Shown piece after piece: positions 43,601 to 45,279 of a stretch of 45,279 nt of DNA (its first letter is position 1; each line of letters begins with the position of its first letter). The stretch comes from Stereocaulon alpinum. Taxonomy: Eukaryota; Ascomycota; Lecanoromycetes; Lecanorales; Stereocaulaceae. The stretch spans positions 1 through 45,279 of the forward strand of contig JAEUBA010000147.1 in assembly GCA_018257865.1 (NCBI GenBank), in the 5' to 3' direction. The position numbers and the translations under genes were made by a program. The notes below the pieces were generated by a model. The model was given only the letters and a program-made list of their open reading frames with translations, was not told the origin of the DNA and ran no database searches.

Positions 43601-45158
43601 ACGTATAGAGAATACGTTAAGTAAGTATAAAAGGTACTAAAAAAGCTCGAATAAGCGGGGCTGCGCTTAAAGTTATCGAAGTGCGAATTTTACTAGAAAA
43701 GAGTTAAGTTTCTAGGGTTTATTATCTCTAATTAATTTATCTATAGATATTCGAAAACCGCTACACCTCTTACTAGCTTAACCCGTAACGAAGTGTCGTT
43801 TACGTAGTCGAAGGAAGTAGAGGTATCCTTTAGGACCCTTTAGAAGCAGTTTACTTTTAGTCTAATATTATATTAGTTCGACCCGGAGTCGCCTATTCGT
43901 CTCTATACTAATACCTCTAATAGAGTAATCAGAGTAGTAATCAGCTAACTATCTATAAATAATAGCCCTAATATGGGAAAAATAGGGAAAATAGGTATTA
44001 CTTATTGTTAGCACCCTATAGCCTTCTATAGTAGGAAGTTACTAGACGCTAAAACCAGATATCTAATATATAATAAAGAGTTACTTGCTATTATAGATAT
44101 ATTTCGTATTTGGAAGGTTTATCTAGAAGGGACTAAGTACTAGGTTTAGGTCTTAATAGACTATAAGAACTTAACGTTCTTCCTATTAACTAAGGAGCTT
44201 AATAGACGTCTAGCTTAGTAGTATAAAGAGTTATTAATATTTAATTTTAGAATAGAATATATTAAGGGCAGCGAGAATAATACTATAGACGTATTTAGTA
44301 GAAGAGCTAATTATATATTAAATATTTAGTAGAGTTCTAGAATAGTTTTAACGCGTTATAAGGATAGATTATTATAACCTAATACAGCCGGAATATATAT
44401 AGCAGTAATAATAACTATTAATAGTAAAGATTTAACTAAGAGAATACTAAAAGACTTATTAAAGGATAAAGTTACTTCTAAGATCTACGAAGATATTAAT
44501 AGCTATAACTTATTCAAAAAAATAGATTTAGGACTACTAACCTTTTAAGAACGGATTTATATCCTTATAGGTACTTAAGGAGAAATTTTTAGGATTTACT
44601 ATAAAGTAGAGAGCTCCGGTAGATATTAGGGAATTAAGAAAATACTTAAGAAGATATCTTATAACTTCTACTTTCCTTAGATATAAAAATATATTAAGGA
44701 TCGTATTAATAAATATAATATATATATTAGGATAAAGTATTTCTAATATAAGCCCTATAGAGAGTTAAAATTACTAGTAATCTTAGATAGTCCGTAGAAA
44801 AGTATTACGTAGGATTTCGTTATTAAACTCCTAAAGTTAAAGGAATAACTAATAGATATATACTATAATATAATCTTAGTAATTAACGACTAATTAACTA
44901 AGATAGTATACTTCGTACTATATAAGAAAGTATTAAATACTAAGGATTTAGCGTATATATTCTTACGAATAGTAGTAGTTAACTATAGGCTTCCTAAAGA
45001 GATTATCTTAGATAGAGATAAACTCTTTACCTCTAAGTTTTAGAGATCGTTAATAAATATAATAGGAATTAAGACGAAGATAAGTATAGTATTTTATCCG
45101 TAGATAGATAGTTAGATAGAGAGAACTAACTAAATACTAGAATAATATCTTTAGTACT
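40328..45158 (+). mobile_element. Gypsy retrotransposon, 5' LTR to integrase, truncated and RIP-mutated
   Basis: After its LTR the plus strand shows, through nonsense codons, gag with a zinc-knuckle relic (YYKYYKKGYY.NKYP, near 41460-41505). Reverse transcriptase follows with YLDDFVLVYINNILVYS at 43547-43597 (second Asp pair mutated to Asn). Then come RNase H, an integrase zinc finger relic near 44610-44740, and the integrase core ending in HPQTDSQTERTN near 45097-45130. Gag-protease-RT-RH-integrase order defines Gypsy. Similarity stops at about 45158 inside integrase, so the 3' part and 3' LTR are missing. The element sits within the protease of the element to its left. Confidence 0.85.
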
Positions 45159-45279
45159 ATTGATTGATTGATTGGTTTATACGCCTATTCTAGTATCTAT
45201 ATATACTAATGAGGGTGTTCTATTACATTATTTGTGAAACCAGTAGATGGTACACGTAGTGTGCCTTTCCTAGCCGCAA
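45159..45279. other. Single-copy-like sequence at the window end
   Basis: CA and TG reappear abruptly after TTGATTGATTGATTGG. 121 bp is too little to identify a gene. The sharp edge shows where the Gypsy element was cut. Confidence 0.5.

Noticed and set aside
1..45279. CRISPR arrays, bacterial operons or ribosome-binding sites
   Set aside because: Introns, the telomere and RIP show a fungal nuclear chromosome; no regularly spaced repeats of CRISPR type were seen.
45159..45279. Beginning of a further gene or element at the window end
   Set aside because: Only 121 bp are available and no frame or motif could be assigned.

Overview
The window is the left end of a chromosome from a filamentous ascomycete (Pezizomycotina). 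It opens in the C-rich telomere strand (20 copies of AACCCT). The genes have short 52-79 bp GT-AG introns. Three long blocks (about 123-7195, 13481-18366 and 37801-45158) are starved of CA/TG dinucleotides, rich in TA, and have no open frame of useful length. That is the mark of repeat-induced point mutation (RIP, C to T in CpA). I cannot name a genus from the sequence.

Layout. (1) 1-122 telomere, then G-rich degenerate repeats. (2) About 600-5330, minus strand: a RIP-destroyed telomere-linked RecQ helicase (TLH) gene reading toward the telomere, followed by a 183-bp tandem repeat and an inverted Gypsy LTR fragment. (3) 7196-13267: a unique island with a secondary-metabolism-type SAM methyltransferase (7851-8900, +) and a complete four-exon Vcx1-type vacuolar Ca2+/H+ exchanger (10284-11711, -). 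(4) 13273-18574: a full-length, RIP-mutated Copia element on the minus strand, with 208-bp LTRs and a GATTT target duplication. (5) 18580-37790: the main gene island. It holds an F-box/LRR-like pseudogene, two single-pass membrane proteins, a 599-aa protein with a STAND-type fungal N-terminal domain but no NTPase, a nine-exon Hsp70-like (HSPA12-type) ATPase, an HNH nuclease with an acidic repeat tail, a solo LTR, and a psi-producing oxygenase (Ppo/linoleate diol synthase) gene. That oxygenase gene is frameshifted, carries an internal repeat expansion, and is cut off by the solo LTR. (6) 37801-45158: two nested RIP-mutated Gypsy-type elements on the plus strand. The outer gag-protease piece is interrupted by the LTR of the second element, which runs to its integrase and then stops abruptly.

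The genes do not form an evident operon-like pathway. The picture is a subtelomeric, repeat-bounded compartment in which accessory genes (methyltransferase, oxygenase, STAND N-terminal protein, Hsp70-like, HNH) sit between silenced retroelements, and several are being lost. Gene models were spliced by hand from consensus sites and reading frame. The RIP-damaged elements were recognised from protein motifs still readable through nonsense codons.
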